64,000 nucleotides of DNA from Bacillus sp. Y1 (GTDB lineage: Bacteria > Bacillota > Bacilli > Bacillales > Cytobacillaceae), in the NCBI RefSeq assembly GCF_003586445.1, contig NZ_CP030028.1, forward strand, positions 2,804,501 to 2,868,500, read 5' to 3'. A program made the position numbers and the translations under genes. The notes beneath the pieces were generated by a model that saw only the letters and a list, made by a program, of their open reading frames with translations, did not search any database and was not told where the DNA came from. This document shows, in pieces, positions 46,551 through 58,698 of this stretch. The first letter of the stretch is position 1, and every line of letters starts with the position of its first letter.

Positions 46551-46898
46551 AATAAGCTGCGGGAGCTGTACGAATCTGCATCTGAATTAGATTACGGAGA
46601 AGCTAATTTACCGTGGTTTAAATATCTAGAAAATTATTATTTGTTTTTTTCTACCATGTTAGCAAGTAAAGGTGCTCCTTCTTTTCGTAAGCAATTCATT
46701 GGATTTCTTATTGAGGAATTTACTGATGAAGTAGATGCTATAACTGGAGTAAATTCCGATGTAAATAAAGATATTATTCTACAATTTATTGTTACTTCTT
46801 ACGTAGGGATAGTAGAATGGTGGTTCAAAAATGGAATGCCGTATTCCCCGGAAGTGATGGCAGAACAAGTTGGAATATTATTAGAGAGAAATTTATAA
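46551..46898 (+). pseudogene. TetR-family regulator, C-terminal remnant
   Basis: The frame KLRELYESASELDYGEANLP continues through LFFSTMLASKGAPSFRKQF to VEWWFKNGMPYSPEVMAEQV, the ligand-binding helices of a TetR_C_8-type repressor. The N-terminal helix-turn-helix is absent and no start with a ribosome binding site exists. It lies divergent to the MFS remnant, as TetR repressors often lie next to the pump they control. Confidence 0.7.
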
Positions 46899-46999
46899 TC
46901 TATAGAAAAATAATGCCAGGCTTCTATAACTGTTTAGGCAGCCACTATTTTTTGTGCTACCATAAGGTAAATACCTATTATTGGAGTGGATCAATAAAC

Positions 47000-47806
47000 A
47001 TGTATAAATTGCTTGCAATTGATATTGATGGAACCTTAATTAATGATCGTAAAGAGGTAACAAAAGAAGTAAATGAGGCAATCCAAGCAGCTAAGCGAAA
47101 AGGAGTCAAAGTGGTCATTTGTACAGGGAGACCTATCGGAGGAGTTCATGGGTTCATAGAAGAGTTAGACCTTCATGACCAATATGTCGTTACATTTAAT
47201 GGTGCACTAGTTCAACATTCCGAAACAAAGGAAGTGGCGTCAGAAATTTCTTTAACACACGAGGACTTAATGACACTCTATGGAGTCAGTCAGGAACTCC
47301 AGACATCCATGCATTTCTTTGATTCACAAAGAATATATACTCCCAATAAAGACATTAGTCCATTTACCGTTGTGGAATCATTTGTAAATGGTGTGCCTTT
47401 GCACTATCGTGAAATTGAAGAAATATCCTCAGACATCTTAATACCGAAAGTAATGTTTGTTGGAGAACCTGAGCGTTTAGAGAAAACGATAGCTACAATT
47501 CCAGCAACTCTTAAGGAAAAATATACGATGGTGCGCAGTGCTCCCTATTTTTATGAAATTTTACACCCAAGTGTAAGCAAAGGAAATGCCGTAAAGCTTC
47601 TTGCTGAAAAATTAGGTATTACTCGTGAAGAAGTCATCTGTATAGGAGATGGCGAGAATGATTTAACAATGATTGAATATGCAGGTTGTGGTGTAGCAAT
47701 GGGTAATGCCGAGCAAAGCGTCAAAGAAATTGCTCAATTTCATACACGGTCCAACAATGAACATGGAGTCGCCTATGCGATTGAACAATTAATATTAAAT
47801 ACATAG
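47000..47806 (+). CDS. Cof-type HAD phosphatase (268 aa)
   Basis: Cytoplasmic sugar-phosphate or flavin/PLP phosphatase of the HAD IIB class. Motif I DIDGT near the start (LLAIDIDGTLI), motif II ICTGRP, motif III Lys in VSKGNAVKLL and motif IV GDGENDLTMI. The start is ATG 47000; the longer frame from 46817 runs back over the TetR remnant and is not used. Weak GGAGTGG upstream. Substrate not predictable. Confidence 0.88.
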   Translation: MYKLLAIDIDGTLINDRKEVTKEVNEAIQAAKRKGVKVVICTGRPIGGVHGFIEELDLHDQYVVTFNGALVQHSETKEVASEISLTHEDLMTLYGVSQELQTSMHFFDSQRIYTPNKDISPFTVVESFVNGVPLHYREIEEISSDILIPKVMFVGEPERLEKTIATIPATLKEKYTMVRSAPYFYEILHPSVSKGNAVKLLAEKLGITREEVICIGDGENDLTMIEYAGCGVAMGNAEQSVKEIAQFHTRSNNEHGVAYAIEQLILNT

Positions 47807-47849
47807 TACATAAAGGCTTTTACCTACTATAGAAATATAGCTCACAACG

Positions 47850-47885
47850 AAAACCCGCTTTCCGAATAAGGATTAAGCGGGTTTT
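47850..47885. terminator. Bidirectional terminator
   Basis: AAAACCCGCTT pairs with AAGCGGGTTTT; lies between the convergent phosphatase and gerQ genes. Confidence 0.75.
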
Positions 47886-47900
47886 AAGTGTTTTACAAAC

Positions 47901-48386
47901 TCAGTCAGAAGTTGTAAGAGTCGCCTGGACATCTGGAGTGATTGTTGGAAAAGGATAGTTAATTTCTTCATCAAATTCTACCCAGTCAAGATTTGCCATC
48001 ATCAGCAGGTAGCGTTTGCCGCTTGTTGGATCACTAATGATGATATGGTCACGACCAGCTGTTTCTACGCGTCCGTGGTAAACCATCGAGTTCCATTTGC
48101 TGTTACCTTGGTAAGTAAAGTAAAAAGTTCCGATTTTACCTTTGTTGTAGCGTAGGATATTTTCTATAAATGATTCTTCCACCGCTCCTGCTACAAGTTG
48201 CTGTCCAGTACCCATCGGAACCACAGGGACAGAATACGTGGGTCCAGAAGGCATGCCCGCCGGGAAGCCAGAAGGCATAGCTGTCGGGAATCCAGCAGGT
48301 TGTGTGCCACTTTCCCTCGTCATAGAAGATGGATAAAAACTAGAATAATAGTTCATTGGATAATAATTAAAGTCTTGGCAAGACAT
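47901..48386 (-). CDS. gerQ: Spore coat protein GerQ (161 aa)
   Basis: Inner-coat protein needed for CwlJ localisation and activity in germination, and cross-linked by transglutaminase. The N-terminal part is rich in Tyr, Pro and Met (NYYSSFYPSS, GFPAGMPSG); the conserved C-terminal domain holds ESFIENILRYNKGKIGTFYF, YHGRVETAGRDHIIISDP and YLLMMANLDWVEFDEEINYP. The start is ATG 48386, nine bases after AGGAG. Second gene of the cwlJ-gerQ pair, as in B. subtilis; probably transcribed in the mother cell. Confidence 0.92.
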   Translation of the reverse strand: MSCQDFNYYPMNYYSSFYPSSMTRESGTQPAGFPTAMPSGFPAGMPSGPTYSVPVVPMGTGQQLVAGAVEESFIENILRYNKGKIGTFYFTYQGNSKWNSMVYHGRVETAGRDHIIISDPTSGKRYLLMMANLDWVEFDEEINYPFPTITPDVQATLTTSD

Positions 48387-48407
48387 AAAAGTCAACTCCT
48401 AAAAATT

Positions 48408-48884
48408 TTATCTATAAAACTCTGTGCAGTAACCCGGTACAGCGACATAGAAGCAATGATTCCGGTACGCAAAATCAAACTTCGTCATAGGTGATCTAGG
48501 CATAGTAGCGCCACAAGGTGCTCGAAACTTTTTACCAGGACTTGGGTTATAAAACCACAAATTCATTCTGGCACGAGGTTCCCTATGACCATGCAACAAA
48601 TTCCTAGCTCGCTGGAGATCTTCTTCACTGGGACGTTGTGTATACAATGATCCATTTAAGACGGGTTCGAAATGAGGGACCCCAGTTCCAGGTATCGTTT
48701 GATAAATGGCATGCCTGATATTACGCAGGTTTTTGAAATCAGGAGCACAGTTGGCCTCGACCCGATTGGCCACAACCGTTCCCACCTTATTCATCCCTTG
48801 AACTCCTTCTCCTATCGCTTCAGCCAGCATGAGCCTTGCTAATTCTTCCACGTCACGTGAATTATGTTTTATTCGTCTGCCCAT
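48408..48884 (-). CDS. cwlJ: Spore cortex-lytic enzyme CwlJ (158 aa)
   Basis: Cell wall hydrolase degrading cortex peptidoglycan during germination, notably in response to Ca-dipicolinate. It is a Hydrolase_2 (SleB C-terminal) domain throughout: ELARLMLAEAIGEG with the catalytic Glu, VGTVVANRVEANCAPDFK, AIYQTIPGTGVPHFEPVLNG and NHCFYVAVPGY. No signal peptide, as expected for a protein made in the mother cell and kept in the coat. Followed 21 bases later by gerQ. Confidence 0.93.
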   Translation of the reverse strand: MGRRIKHNSRDVEELARLMLAEAIGEGVQGMNKVGTVVANRVEANCAPDFKNLRNIRHAIYQTIPGTGVPHFEPVLNGSLYTQRPSEEDLQRARNLLHGHREPRARMNLWFYNPSPGKKFRAPCGATMPRSPMTKFDFAYRNHCFYVAVPGYCTEFYR

Positions 48885-48981
48885 TTCCTCACTCCTTCGG
48901 CTTATACATTTAATTTATTAACCGAGGCTGGGTTTGGTAGCTTGCCTATCTGCCTATATTTTATAAATTAATATTCATATT

Positions 48982-50232
48982 CTAATTAACCTGAGGTAAA
49001 AGAATAATAAATTCAGTTCCCCTATTTTTTTCACTATTTACTTTTATTTTCCCTTTGAAAGAATGGATTATTTGAAAACTTACCATCATTCCTAACCCTG
49101 TTCCCTTTTCCTTTAAGGAATAGAACGGAGATCCAAGCCTGTCTAGTTGCTTTTTTGTCATGCCAATGCCTTGGTCCTTAATGATAATTTTTATGTACCC
49201 ATCATCTGTTGACATACAGCTAACCCAAATCGTTCCACCATTCGGCATTGATTCTACAGCATTTTTAAAAATATTTATTAACGACTGGTTCAGTTTTTGT
49301 GGATTAGCATGTATCCAACAGTCATCAAGAATATCTGTTTTAATCTTAACATTATGATTGATGCTGTAACTTCGAATGATATTTACTACGCGATCTATTT
49401 GATAACCTACATCGATTTTTACAATGCTATTAATTGACGGTTTTCCAAAGGATAAAAAATCATCAATAATTTCATTGGCACGATCTAATTCTTCAATTGA
49501 TATTTTGATATAATCTTTCTTTTCTCTTGGCAAATCGGGTTCATTAAGAAGTTGTAAAAAACCACGTGTAACTTGCATCGGATTTCTAATTTCATGAGCA
49601 AAAACACTTGTTAACTCACTTATCACTCGTAATTTCTCCGTATTTTGTACCTCTAGACGTAGCTGGTGAATCTCCCTGATTTTTTCAATCAAAATGGTAA
49701 AAAACCAAGTAACAACTACTGCAAAGATCAGATGAACAATCTGTACTTTTAAAAAATCATAGGAAAAGCCTCTCAAAATATAGAAAATAGTAAGGCCACT
49801 TAGACTGTAGTAAAAGGAAAGACCCACCGCAATTTTAACCCTTTTATCTTTTCTCGATAGTGAAAACGAGTTTTGAAAAAACAATATAACAGGAAGCGAT
49901 GATAATAAGACAAGTACCGTATTATAAAATCCTATACTAATTCCAAAGGACAACCGAAAAAGTACGATTATGACAGAAAGGAAGATCCCTGGCCAAAACC
50001 CACCATATAACGTCCCTAATAATAGAGGAATAATTCTTAACTCTAAACGAACATTTTCACCAAAATTAACTGGAAAGGACATGCAAAATATAATAGATAT
50101 TCCCCATAAAATGGTCATAATGATGTTTTTATTTTTCGTACTTTTTACCTTTTCTGTAATGAATGTATAGTAAATAAATATGGGTATTACCACAAGCGTT
50201 AGTTGAAACAAAAAATCTTTAATTATACTCAT
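48982..50232 (-). CDS. KinB-like sensor histidine kinase (416 aa)
   Basis: Five or six membrane segments in the first ~180 residues (a 5TM-LYT-like sensor: FWPGIFLSVIIVLFRLSFGI) are followed by HisKA with His213 (FAHEIRNPMQVTRGFLQLL) and HATPase_c (NQSLINIFKNAVESMPNGGT, GTGLGMMVSFQIIHSFKGKI). This is the layout of Bacillus sporulation kinases that feed the Spo0A phosphorelay, above all KinB. No response regulator is nearby, as expected for an orphan phosphorelay kinase. The start is ATG 50232 after AGAAGGG. Confidence 0.8.
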   Translation of the reverse strand: MSIIKDFLFQLTLVVIPIFIYYTFITEKVKSTKNKNIIMTILWGISIIFCMSFPVNFGENVRLELRIIPLLLGTLYGGFWPGIFLSVIIVLFRLSFGISIGFYNTVLVLLSSLPVILFFQNSFSLSRKDKRVKIAVGLSFYYSLSGLTIFYILRGFSYDFLKVQIVHLIFAVVVTWFFTILIEKIREIHQLRLEVQNTEKLRVISELTSVFAHEIRNPMQVTRGFLQLLNEPDLPREKKDYIKISIEELDRANEIIDDFLSFGKPSINSIVKIDVGYQIDRVVNIIRSYSINHNVKIKTDILDDCWIHANPQKLNQSLINIFKNAVESMPNGGTIWVSCMSTDDGYIKIIIKDQGIGMTKKQLDRLGSPFYSLKEKGTGLGMMVSFQIIHSFKGKIKVNSEKNRGTEFIILLPQVN

Positions 50233-50413
50233 CTTTGTACCCTTCTTATGTATAAGCATTTTGAATTTGAGATATTTATATTATCTTTATCGACCTAATT
50301 TCCCTAAAGTATAGTATTTCTGTAAAAATTATTTAATGAGTAAAACAGCTGCGTATAATTTTTTACAAAAACTAAAAAAGGACATTAACCGTAATGATTA
50401 ATGCCACTAATTA

Positions 50414-51331
50414 CTAAATATCAGACTCTAACCGTTGCATAAACTCCTCCGCTGCACTGTATCCTTGCTGCTTCAGAAGCCAGTTATTTGCCGCTGCTTC
50501 AATTAACCCCGCCACATCGCGACCCGGTTGAAGCTGAATCTCTATATGGGGAATTTGTACTCCCATATAATCGGTATATTTGGCTTCGTGATCCAACTCA
50601 TTATTGAGTGAATTCTTCTGCCATTTTGTCAATTCAATATCAAGTGCAATCCTCGTCTCATCCTGAAAAGCTTTTCTCCCATATAAGCGGACCACATTTA
50701 GTAGCCCGATACTCCGTAGAGCTAGAAACTCTTTTGTTTTCCCATCATGGGTTCCTAGAATCGTTCGTGGACTGAGTTTTTTCAATACAACAATATCATC
50801 AGCCACAAGCCTGTGACCCCTCCCAATCATCGTATGTGCTGTTTCGCTTTTACCGACACCTGAATTTCCCCGAAGTAAAATGCCCATTCCATATACATTG
50901 ATACAAACCCCGTGTACTGCGATTGCAGGAGCTAATGTTTTTAACATATAATCATCAAGGTTTGTGATAAATTCAGATGTAGGCTGAGGCTCATTTGTAC
51001 ATAACAACGGAATTCCCTCTTCTAGACAATACTGCGTCAAATAGGTAAGTCCCTCCTGTCCAGCAGTCACGATAAAGCAAGGTGGATGGTATTTTACAAT
51101 ATTACCTATACGCATCTGACGTTCCTCTAAACTCAATTTGTGCAAATATGTAATTTCTTTTCTACCAAGGATTTGAACACGTTCCGTCGGGAAAAAATCA
51201 AAGTGGCCAACAAATTCCAAGCCTGGACGGTGGGACCTTGATTGTTTTATTTGTTGCTTTAATTTATTTTCCCCTGTTAGTATTTTTAATGAAAATTTTC
51301 TAACTAAATCTTCAACCGTTAAAATTTTCAC
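50414..51331 (-). CDS. HPr kinase/phosphorylase-like protein, divergent (305 aa)
   Basis: HprK phosphorylates HPr on Ser46 in Firmicute carbon catabolite repression. The protein is full length: N-terminal domain 1-130, His140 in the VHGV motif, P-loop GNSGVGKS at 155-162, RGHRLVADD at 171-179. The family signature near 205 reads LRSIGLLNVVRLYG, whereas standard HprK has a Gly-rich form of it. It stands alone, not next to lgt as the usual hprK does. So it is probably a second, specialised HprK (for example acting on Crh or another HPr-like protein); this is inference. Confidence 0.8.
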   Translation of the reverse strand: MKILTVEDLVRKFSLKILTGENKLKQQIKQSRSHRPGLEFVGHFDFFPTERVQILGRKEITYLHKLSLEERQMRIGNIVKYHPPCFIVTAGQEGLTYLTQYCLEEGIPLLCTNEPQPTSEFITNLDDYMLKTLAPAIAVHGVCINVYGMGILLRGNSGVGKSETAHTMIGRGHRLVADDIVVLKKLSPRTILGTHDGKTKEFLALRSIGLLNVVRLYGRKAFQDETRIALDIELTKWQKNSLNNELDHEAKYTDYMGVQIPHIEIQLQPGRDVAGLIEAAANNWLLKQQGYSAAEEFMQRLESDI

Positions 51332-51440
51332 ATTCTATCTCCCTTTCATTCCTTAATTACGTTCTATGAAAGATATATAATATTATATCAATGGATAAAT
51401 CCAAAGACTATCTAAAACACAAGTGACACTAATTCTCGCA

Positions 51441-51470
51441 AAATAAAAAACCGTAGAATTAAATCTACGG
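51441..51470 (-). terminator. Terminator of the HPP-family gene
   Basis: On the minus strand CCGTAGA, TTTAAT, TCTACGG, TTTTTTATTTT: a strong intrinsic terminator. Confidence 0.75.
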
Positions 51471-51506
51471 ATGTACTTAATTTCACTAAAATAAAATATC
51501 GTATAT

Positions 51507-52067
51507 TTACAGCCAATGTTTTGGATATTGTCTCTTAGGAAATAGATTATTATATAGCATGGAAACAAACACTAGTAAAAAGATGCCTATAAATACTGGT
51601 ATAAGATATCCCCATCCTGTTTCAAAGTTAATCGCTACTAGCGCACTAGCTGCTGCGGGAGGGTGAATGGTTTTTGTGAGAGCCATTAAAATTAGTACAA
51701 TAACTAAGGACAATATTATAATAAACAGACTCTTCCCAAATATACTCCATATGAGAAGACCCGTAACAGTGGAAAGTATGTACCCCCCAATCACTTGCCT
51801 TGGTTGAGATAAAGGACCGTTATGCGCCGCAAATACTAAGATACTACTTGCTCCTAAAGGACCTATTACCATAGAATAATTTGAGGAAAAAGCTAAAATA
51901 CAAATGATACTAACAGCTAGAAAAACCCCTACAACACTAATGATGGAATCTATATAATCAAACTTAGTATTGTTTCTGGATTCTCCTTTCATTTTATTAA
52001 GGTATACAATTAATGGTTCTAACGATTGATTTTTTATATTGTCATTCGACTTTTCTAAAGTGTTCAT
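51507..52067 (-). CDS. HPP-family integral membrane protein (186 aa)
   Basis: Four membrane segments and the family motif KTIHPPAAASALVAINFETG that gives HPP proteins their name; PLGASSILVFAAHNGPLSQP is the other conserved loop. Some members of the family transport nitrite in plant chloroplasts and cyanobacteria; no function is known in Bacillus. GGGGAAATCA precedes the ATG. Single gene with its own terminator. Confidence 0.85.
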   Translation of the reverse strand: MNTLEKSNDNIKNQSLEPLIVYLNKMKGESRNNTKFDYIDSIISVVGVFLAVSIICILAFSSNYSMVIGPLGASSILVFAAHNGPLSQPRQVIGGYILSTVTGLLIWSIFGKSLFIIILSLVIVLILMALTKTIHPPAAASALVAINFETGWGYLIPVFIGIFLLVFVSMLYNNLFPKRQYPKHWL

Positions 52068-52260
52068 TGATTTCCCCTATACTAACTAATTTATCTAATA
52101 AGGTTTCTACTAATGCCATTTTATATATCTTATAGGAATACTATGAATTTTTAAATACTTTTTTTAAAAATTTGGATTTTACTTATACTCGACATACAAA
52201 ATAAGTGATTAGTCTTAAAATAACCTGCAGGGAGTCAATATCAATCTTCCCTATAAAATG

Positions 52261-52288
52261 AAAAGAGCCCCTTTTATGGGACTCTTCT
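52261..52288 (-). terminator. Terminator of lacZ
   Basis: On the minus strand AGAGTCCC, ATAAAA, GGGGCTCTTTT, just behind the stop codon. Confidence 0.7.
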
Positions 52289-52295
52289 CACGCAT

Positions 52296-55367
<3,072 letters not shown>

Positions 55368-56186
55368 CTATTTCACAGACCCCATCATTCCCGCAACGAA
55401 CTGCTTTTGCATGATGAAGAAGATGAATGCAGCGGGTAATGTAGCAATAACTATCGCGGTCATGATCACCCCGAAGTCTGGGGAGTAGCTTGATCCAAGA
55501 ACGGATATTAGTAAGGGTATGGTTTGATTTTCAGGTGACTGCAGAACAACTAACGGCCACAAGTAGCTATTCCAGCTAGCCATAAATGTAATAATTGCAG
55601 CGGCAGAATAAGTTGTTTTCATTGTCGGAACATAAATTCTAAAGAAGCAGCCAAGCTCGGTTAAACCATCAATTCTCCCTGCTTCCAGGATATCTTTAGG
55701 AAACATCTTCGTACTTTGTCGAAAGAAAAATATAAGAAACGCAGTGGTTACTGTCGGTAAGATAACAGCTGCAAAGGTATCGATCCCAATAAAAGGCGCT
55801 GTCTGCGAAATCGAGCCAAACATCCTAAATAACGGTACCATTAACGCAGCAAAAGGGATCATCATGGATAACAATAAGAAATTAAATACCATATCTTTGA
55901 CTTTACTTTGATAAATTTCAAAGCCATAGCCTGCTAGTGATGCTATAAATAATGAAAGAATAGTAGTTGTAATGGAAATTTTTGCTGAATTCATTAAAGC
56001 TGGCACCAAATCAACTGTCTCCAATAGATTGTTTAAGTTCTCCAAAAAATGACTTCCTGGTAAGAGCCGCCCCTTCGTAACATCAACTGATTTATTAGTT
56101 GAGCTGATAATCATCCATAAAAAGGGAAAGAACGAGATAATTGCCGCAACTGTAAGAAATCCATAACTGAATACTCTTTTAAGCAT
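55368..56186 (-). CDS. Galactoside ABC transporter permease, MalG/LacG type (272 aa)
   Basis: Six membrane segments with the EAA loop KDILEAGRIDGLTELGCFFR then IYVPTMK. The start is ATG 56186 with AGGTG upstream; it overlaps the previous permease by 8 bases. Second inner-membrane subunit of the importer; the ATPase is not encoded here. Confidence 0.88.
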   Translation of the reverse strand: MLKRVFSYGFLTVAAIISFFPFLWMIISSTNKSVDVTKGRLLPGSHFLENLNNLLETVDLVPALMNSAKISITTTILSLFIASLAGYGFEIYQSKVKDMVFNFLLLSMMIPFAALMVPLFRMFGSISQTAPFIGIDTFAAVILPTVTTAFLIFFFRQSTKMFPKDILEAGRIDGLTELGCFFRIYVPTMKTTYSAAAIITFMASWNSYLWPLVVLQSPENQTIPLLISVLGSSYSPDFGVIMTAIVIATLPAAFIFFIMQKQFVAGMMGSVK

Positions 56187-57102
56187 TTTTATCACCTGCC
56201 ACTTTAAACTGGATAATTGAGAAGATCACAATCATGATGACGATCGCGTATGAAACTGTCGCTGCATAACCAAAGTCAGGGGTATATTTAAATGACAGAT
56301 TGTAAATATACTGAGAAATTGTCATGGTCGCATTTCCCGGTCCACCTTGTGTAATATTCATGACTTCATCAAACAATTGAAGTGTTCCAATTGTTGAAGT
56401 AATAGAAGTGAATAAAATAATGGGCTTTAATAACGGAATCGTAATCTTAAAAAATATTTGAAACGGTGAAGCACCATCTATTTTTGCTGCTTCGTATATC
56501 GAGTGATCAATGTTTTGCAATGCAGATAGGTAAAAGATCATATTGTATCCAGTCCATCTCCAGGTAATAGCAACAATAATGGCTATCTTTGCCCAGAAAG
56601 GATCTGTAAGCCATTGAATCGGCTCTGATATAATCGATAACTTCAATAAAAAAATATTAATAATTCCTTCTTGACCAAACAAATATTTGAATATAACCGA
56701 ATAGGCAACTAGTGAAGTGACACAAGGAAGGAATATTGCTGTACGAAAGACGCCCTTTAGCTTCAATGTTTTATCATTTAACAACACGGAGATAAACAGA
56801 GCGAGAATAATCATAATGGGTACTTGAATGATCAAATAAATAACTGTATTTATTACTGTTGTTAAAAACGTTGGGTCCTGCAATAAGCGCGCATAATTAT
56901 CTAATCCAACAAAAGTTAAATTGGTTCCAGTCCCTGATTGCATCGACATAATTAACGCCTGTATCATCGGATAAAAATAAAACAAACATATTAAAACCGT
57001 TGCAAGTGCAATAAAGGACCAGCCAATAGCCGTATTTTTAATGCGAAGGCTACGGGTAGAATGCATGGGTTGGAAATTTTGCTTTGTTTTTAATGTGATC
57101 AC
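56179..57102 (-). CDS. Galactoside ABC transporter permease, MalF/LacF type (307 aa)
   Basis: Six membrane segments (first FIALATVLICLFYFYPMIQA) and the EAA loop HSIYEAAKIDGASPFQIFFK then ITIPLLKP. GTG start at 57102, nine bases after GAGGAG. Partner of the permease that follows. Confidence 0.88.
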   Translation of the reverse strand: MITLKTKQNFQPMHSTRSLRIKNTAIGWSFIALATVLICLFYFYPMIQALIMSMQSGTGTNLTFVGLDNYARLLQDPTFLTTVINTVIYLIIQVPIMIILALFISVLLNDKTLKLKGVFRTAIFLPCVTSLVAYSVIFKYLFGQEGIINIFLLKLSIISEPIQWLTDPFWAKIAIIVAITWRWTGYNMIFYLSALQNIDHSIYEAAKIDGASPFQIFFKITIPLLKPIILFTSITSTIGTLQLFDEVMNITQGGPGNATMTISQYIYNLSFKYTPDFGYAATVSYAIVIMIVIFSIIQFKVAGDKNA

Positions 57103-57193
57103 ACTTTTCAACTCCTCACCTTAATAAATAGAACTAGCCCCGGAACAAGTAGTTCCCCTCATTAATCAGATCCAGTCAAAAACTGAATAGGAG

Positions 57194-57215
57194 AAGCCGC
57201 CGAGTTTCCGAGGCT
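57194..57215 (-). terminator. Small intercistronic hairpin behind the binding protein gene
   Basis: On the minus strand AGCCTCGG, AAACT, CGGCGGCT. A stem without a T-run; it may stabilise the upstream message or partly stop transcription, so that binding protein is made in excess over permeases. Confidence 0.4.
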
Positions 57216-57233
57216 ATTTTTATGAAGACTAGA

Positions 57234-58520
57234 TTATTTCACTTGCGCTTCCGCTTGTTTTTGAGCATCTTCTAGTACTTTATCAAGGTCTTTTCCTTTT
57301 ATATAGTTTTGCGCTTCCACTGCTAAGATATCTTCGATCGCATAGGTGTGCAAACCATAGTTGATTTGAGGTATCTGCTCCGTCCATGCTGCAAAATCTG
57401 CTATAATTTTTTGACCTCCGAAGAATTCATCTCCTGCTTGATAAGCCTCACCGTCAGCTGCTGGCTTAAACGTACCGATCGCACCAATTTCTTTATTGAT
57501 GGTTTGATAGAACTCTACGTTTGATCCAAATGTTTTTGCTAGGAAATCAGCAGCATCCTCTTTACCTGGCACATTTAGAACATACCATGAACTTCCTCCC
57601 AAGTTAGATGCGTTCACTGATTCCTGTACTCCTGGAAGTCTCGGATGCGCAACCACTGCCCACTTACCAGCCTGTGAAGCTTCGGCCTTTATCGAAGGAG
57701 TAATCCAGTTGCCCGTTGGAACAGTAGCAACATCACCGCTATTAAATCCAGCTAAAAACTGGCTCCAGTCAGAAATCGGTTTAACTAAATCGGCATCTAA
57801 AATCTCTTTATACGTTTCAAATGCTACTTTAAGTGCTTCATTTCCTGCTAGATTAGGAGTCTTTCCATCTTCCTTCATATACCAAGAACCAGCAGACTGA
57901 ATCATCATACGAATGAGACCAAGGTCATTAGGATCTTGTGTAAGCATATGTTTCCCTGTAGCTTCTTTCACTTTCTTACCAATTTCAATATATTGCTTCC
58001 AATCAATATTTTGTAAGTCTTCTACTGTGTATCCAGCCTGCTCTAGATAATCTGTTCGAACATAAAGCCCTGATACACCTGTATCAAACGGAAGACCATA
58101 GTTTTCACCATCAACACTTGTAGGTGCGATCTTATACTGTGCAAAATCATCTGCATTAAAAGAACCTGTTAATTCATGAAACATATCAGGATAAGCTTGA
58201 AGGAAGCTTTGTGCACGATAATCTTCAATTAAAACAATATTGGGTAATCCTTTTGTTGTTCCAGAACTTAAGCTAGTATTTAACTTTTGAATAATGTCAT
58301 CCTGTGCATTTTCAATGATCTTAATCTCTAAATCCGAATTTTCACTTGCGTATGCATCCTTTGCAAGATTCATAGCTTTAATATTAAAATTTGGATCCCA
58401 CGCCCATACAGTTATTTCATTTGAATCCTTTGCCTCTCCCGAAGTGTCCTTGGAAGAACCTGAAGAACAAGCAGCCAAAAATAAAATACTAACTAAAAAT
58501 AGTGCAAGAACTTTTTTCAT
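57234..58520 (-). CDS. Galactoside ABC transporter binding lipoprotein (428 aa)
   Basis: Family 1 solute-binding lipoprotein with lipobox LAAC after a 20-residue signal peptide. Body motifs: EITVWAWDPNFNIKAMNLAK, GLPFDTGVSGLYVRTDYLEQ, FNSGDVATVPTGNWITPSIK. The start is ATG 58520, seven bases after GGGGGG. First gene of the importer-lacZ operon, so it probably binds lactose or a related galacto-oligosaccharide; the specificity is inferred from lacZ and the mutarotase gene. Confidence 0.87.
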   Translation of the reverse strand: MKKVLALFLVSILFLAACSSGSSKDTSGEAKDSNEITVWAWDPNFNIKAMNLAKDAYASENSDLEIKIIENAQDDIIQKLNTSLSSGTTKGLPNIVLIEDYRAQSFLQAYPDMFHELTGSFNADDFAQYKIAPTSVDGENYGLPFDTGVSGLYVRTDYLEQAGYTVEDLQNIDWKQYIEIGKKVKEATGKHMLTQDPNDLGLIRMMIQSAGSWYMKEDGKTPNLAGNEALKVAFETYKEILDADLVKPISDWSQFLAGFNSGDVATVPTGNWITPSIKAEASQAGKWAVVAHPRLPGVQESVNASNLGGSSWYVLNVPGKEDAADFLAKTFGSNVEFYQTINKEIGAIGTFKPAADGEAYQAGDEFFGGQKIIADFAAWTEQIPQINYGLHTYAIEDILAVEAQNYIKGKDLDKVLEDAQKQAEAQVK

Positions 58521-58547
58521 CGATTTGCCCCCCATTGTATTTTCTCT

Positions 58548-58577
58548 TGTAAGCGCTCACTCACTTACAAGTATTAT
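58548..58577 (-). promoter_or_regulatory. cre site and inverted repeat before the galactoside operon
   Basis: TGTAAGCGCTCACT (58548-58561) is a good match to the CcpA catabolite-responsive element. Overlapping it, CTTGTAAG (58546-58553) and CTTACAAG (58564-58571) form a palindrome that may bind a specific regulator. Confidence 0.65.
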
Positions 58578-58698
58578 GGTAGCACCCCAATAAGGCTAAC
58601 AGTTAGGACGATATTTTTAAGTATTAGTAAATTTTTCAGTTATTGAATACGCTTTCATTTTTAAAAAATTGTATTTTTTTTAGATTATATGATTTTTT

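Noticed and set aside
46817..46999. N-terminal extension of the Cof-type phosphatase
   Set aside because: It overlaps the TetR remnant in another frame and lacks phosphatase sequence; the DIDGT motif belongs near the true start at 47000.
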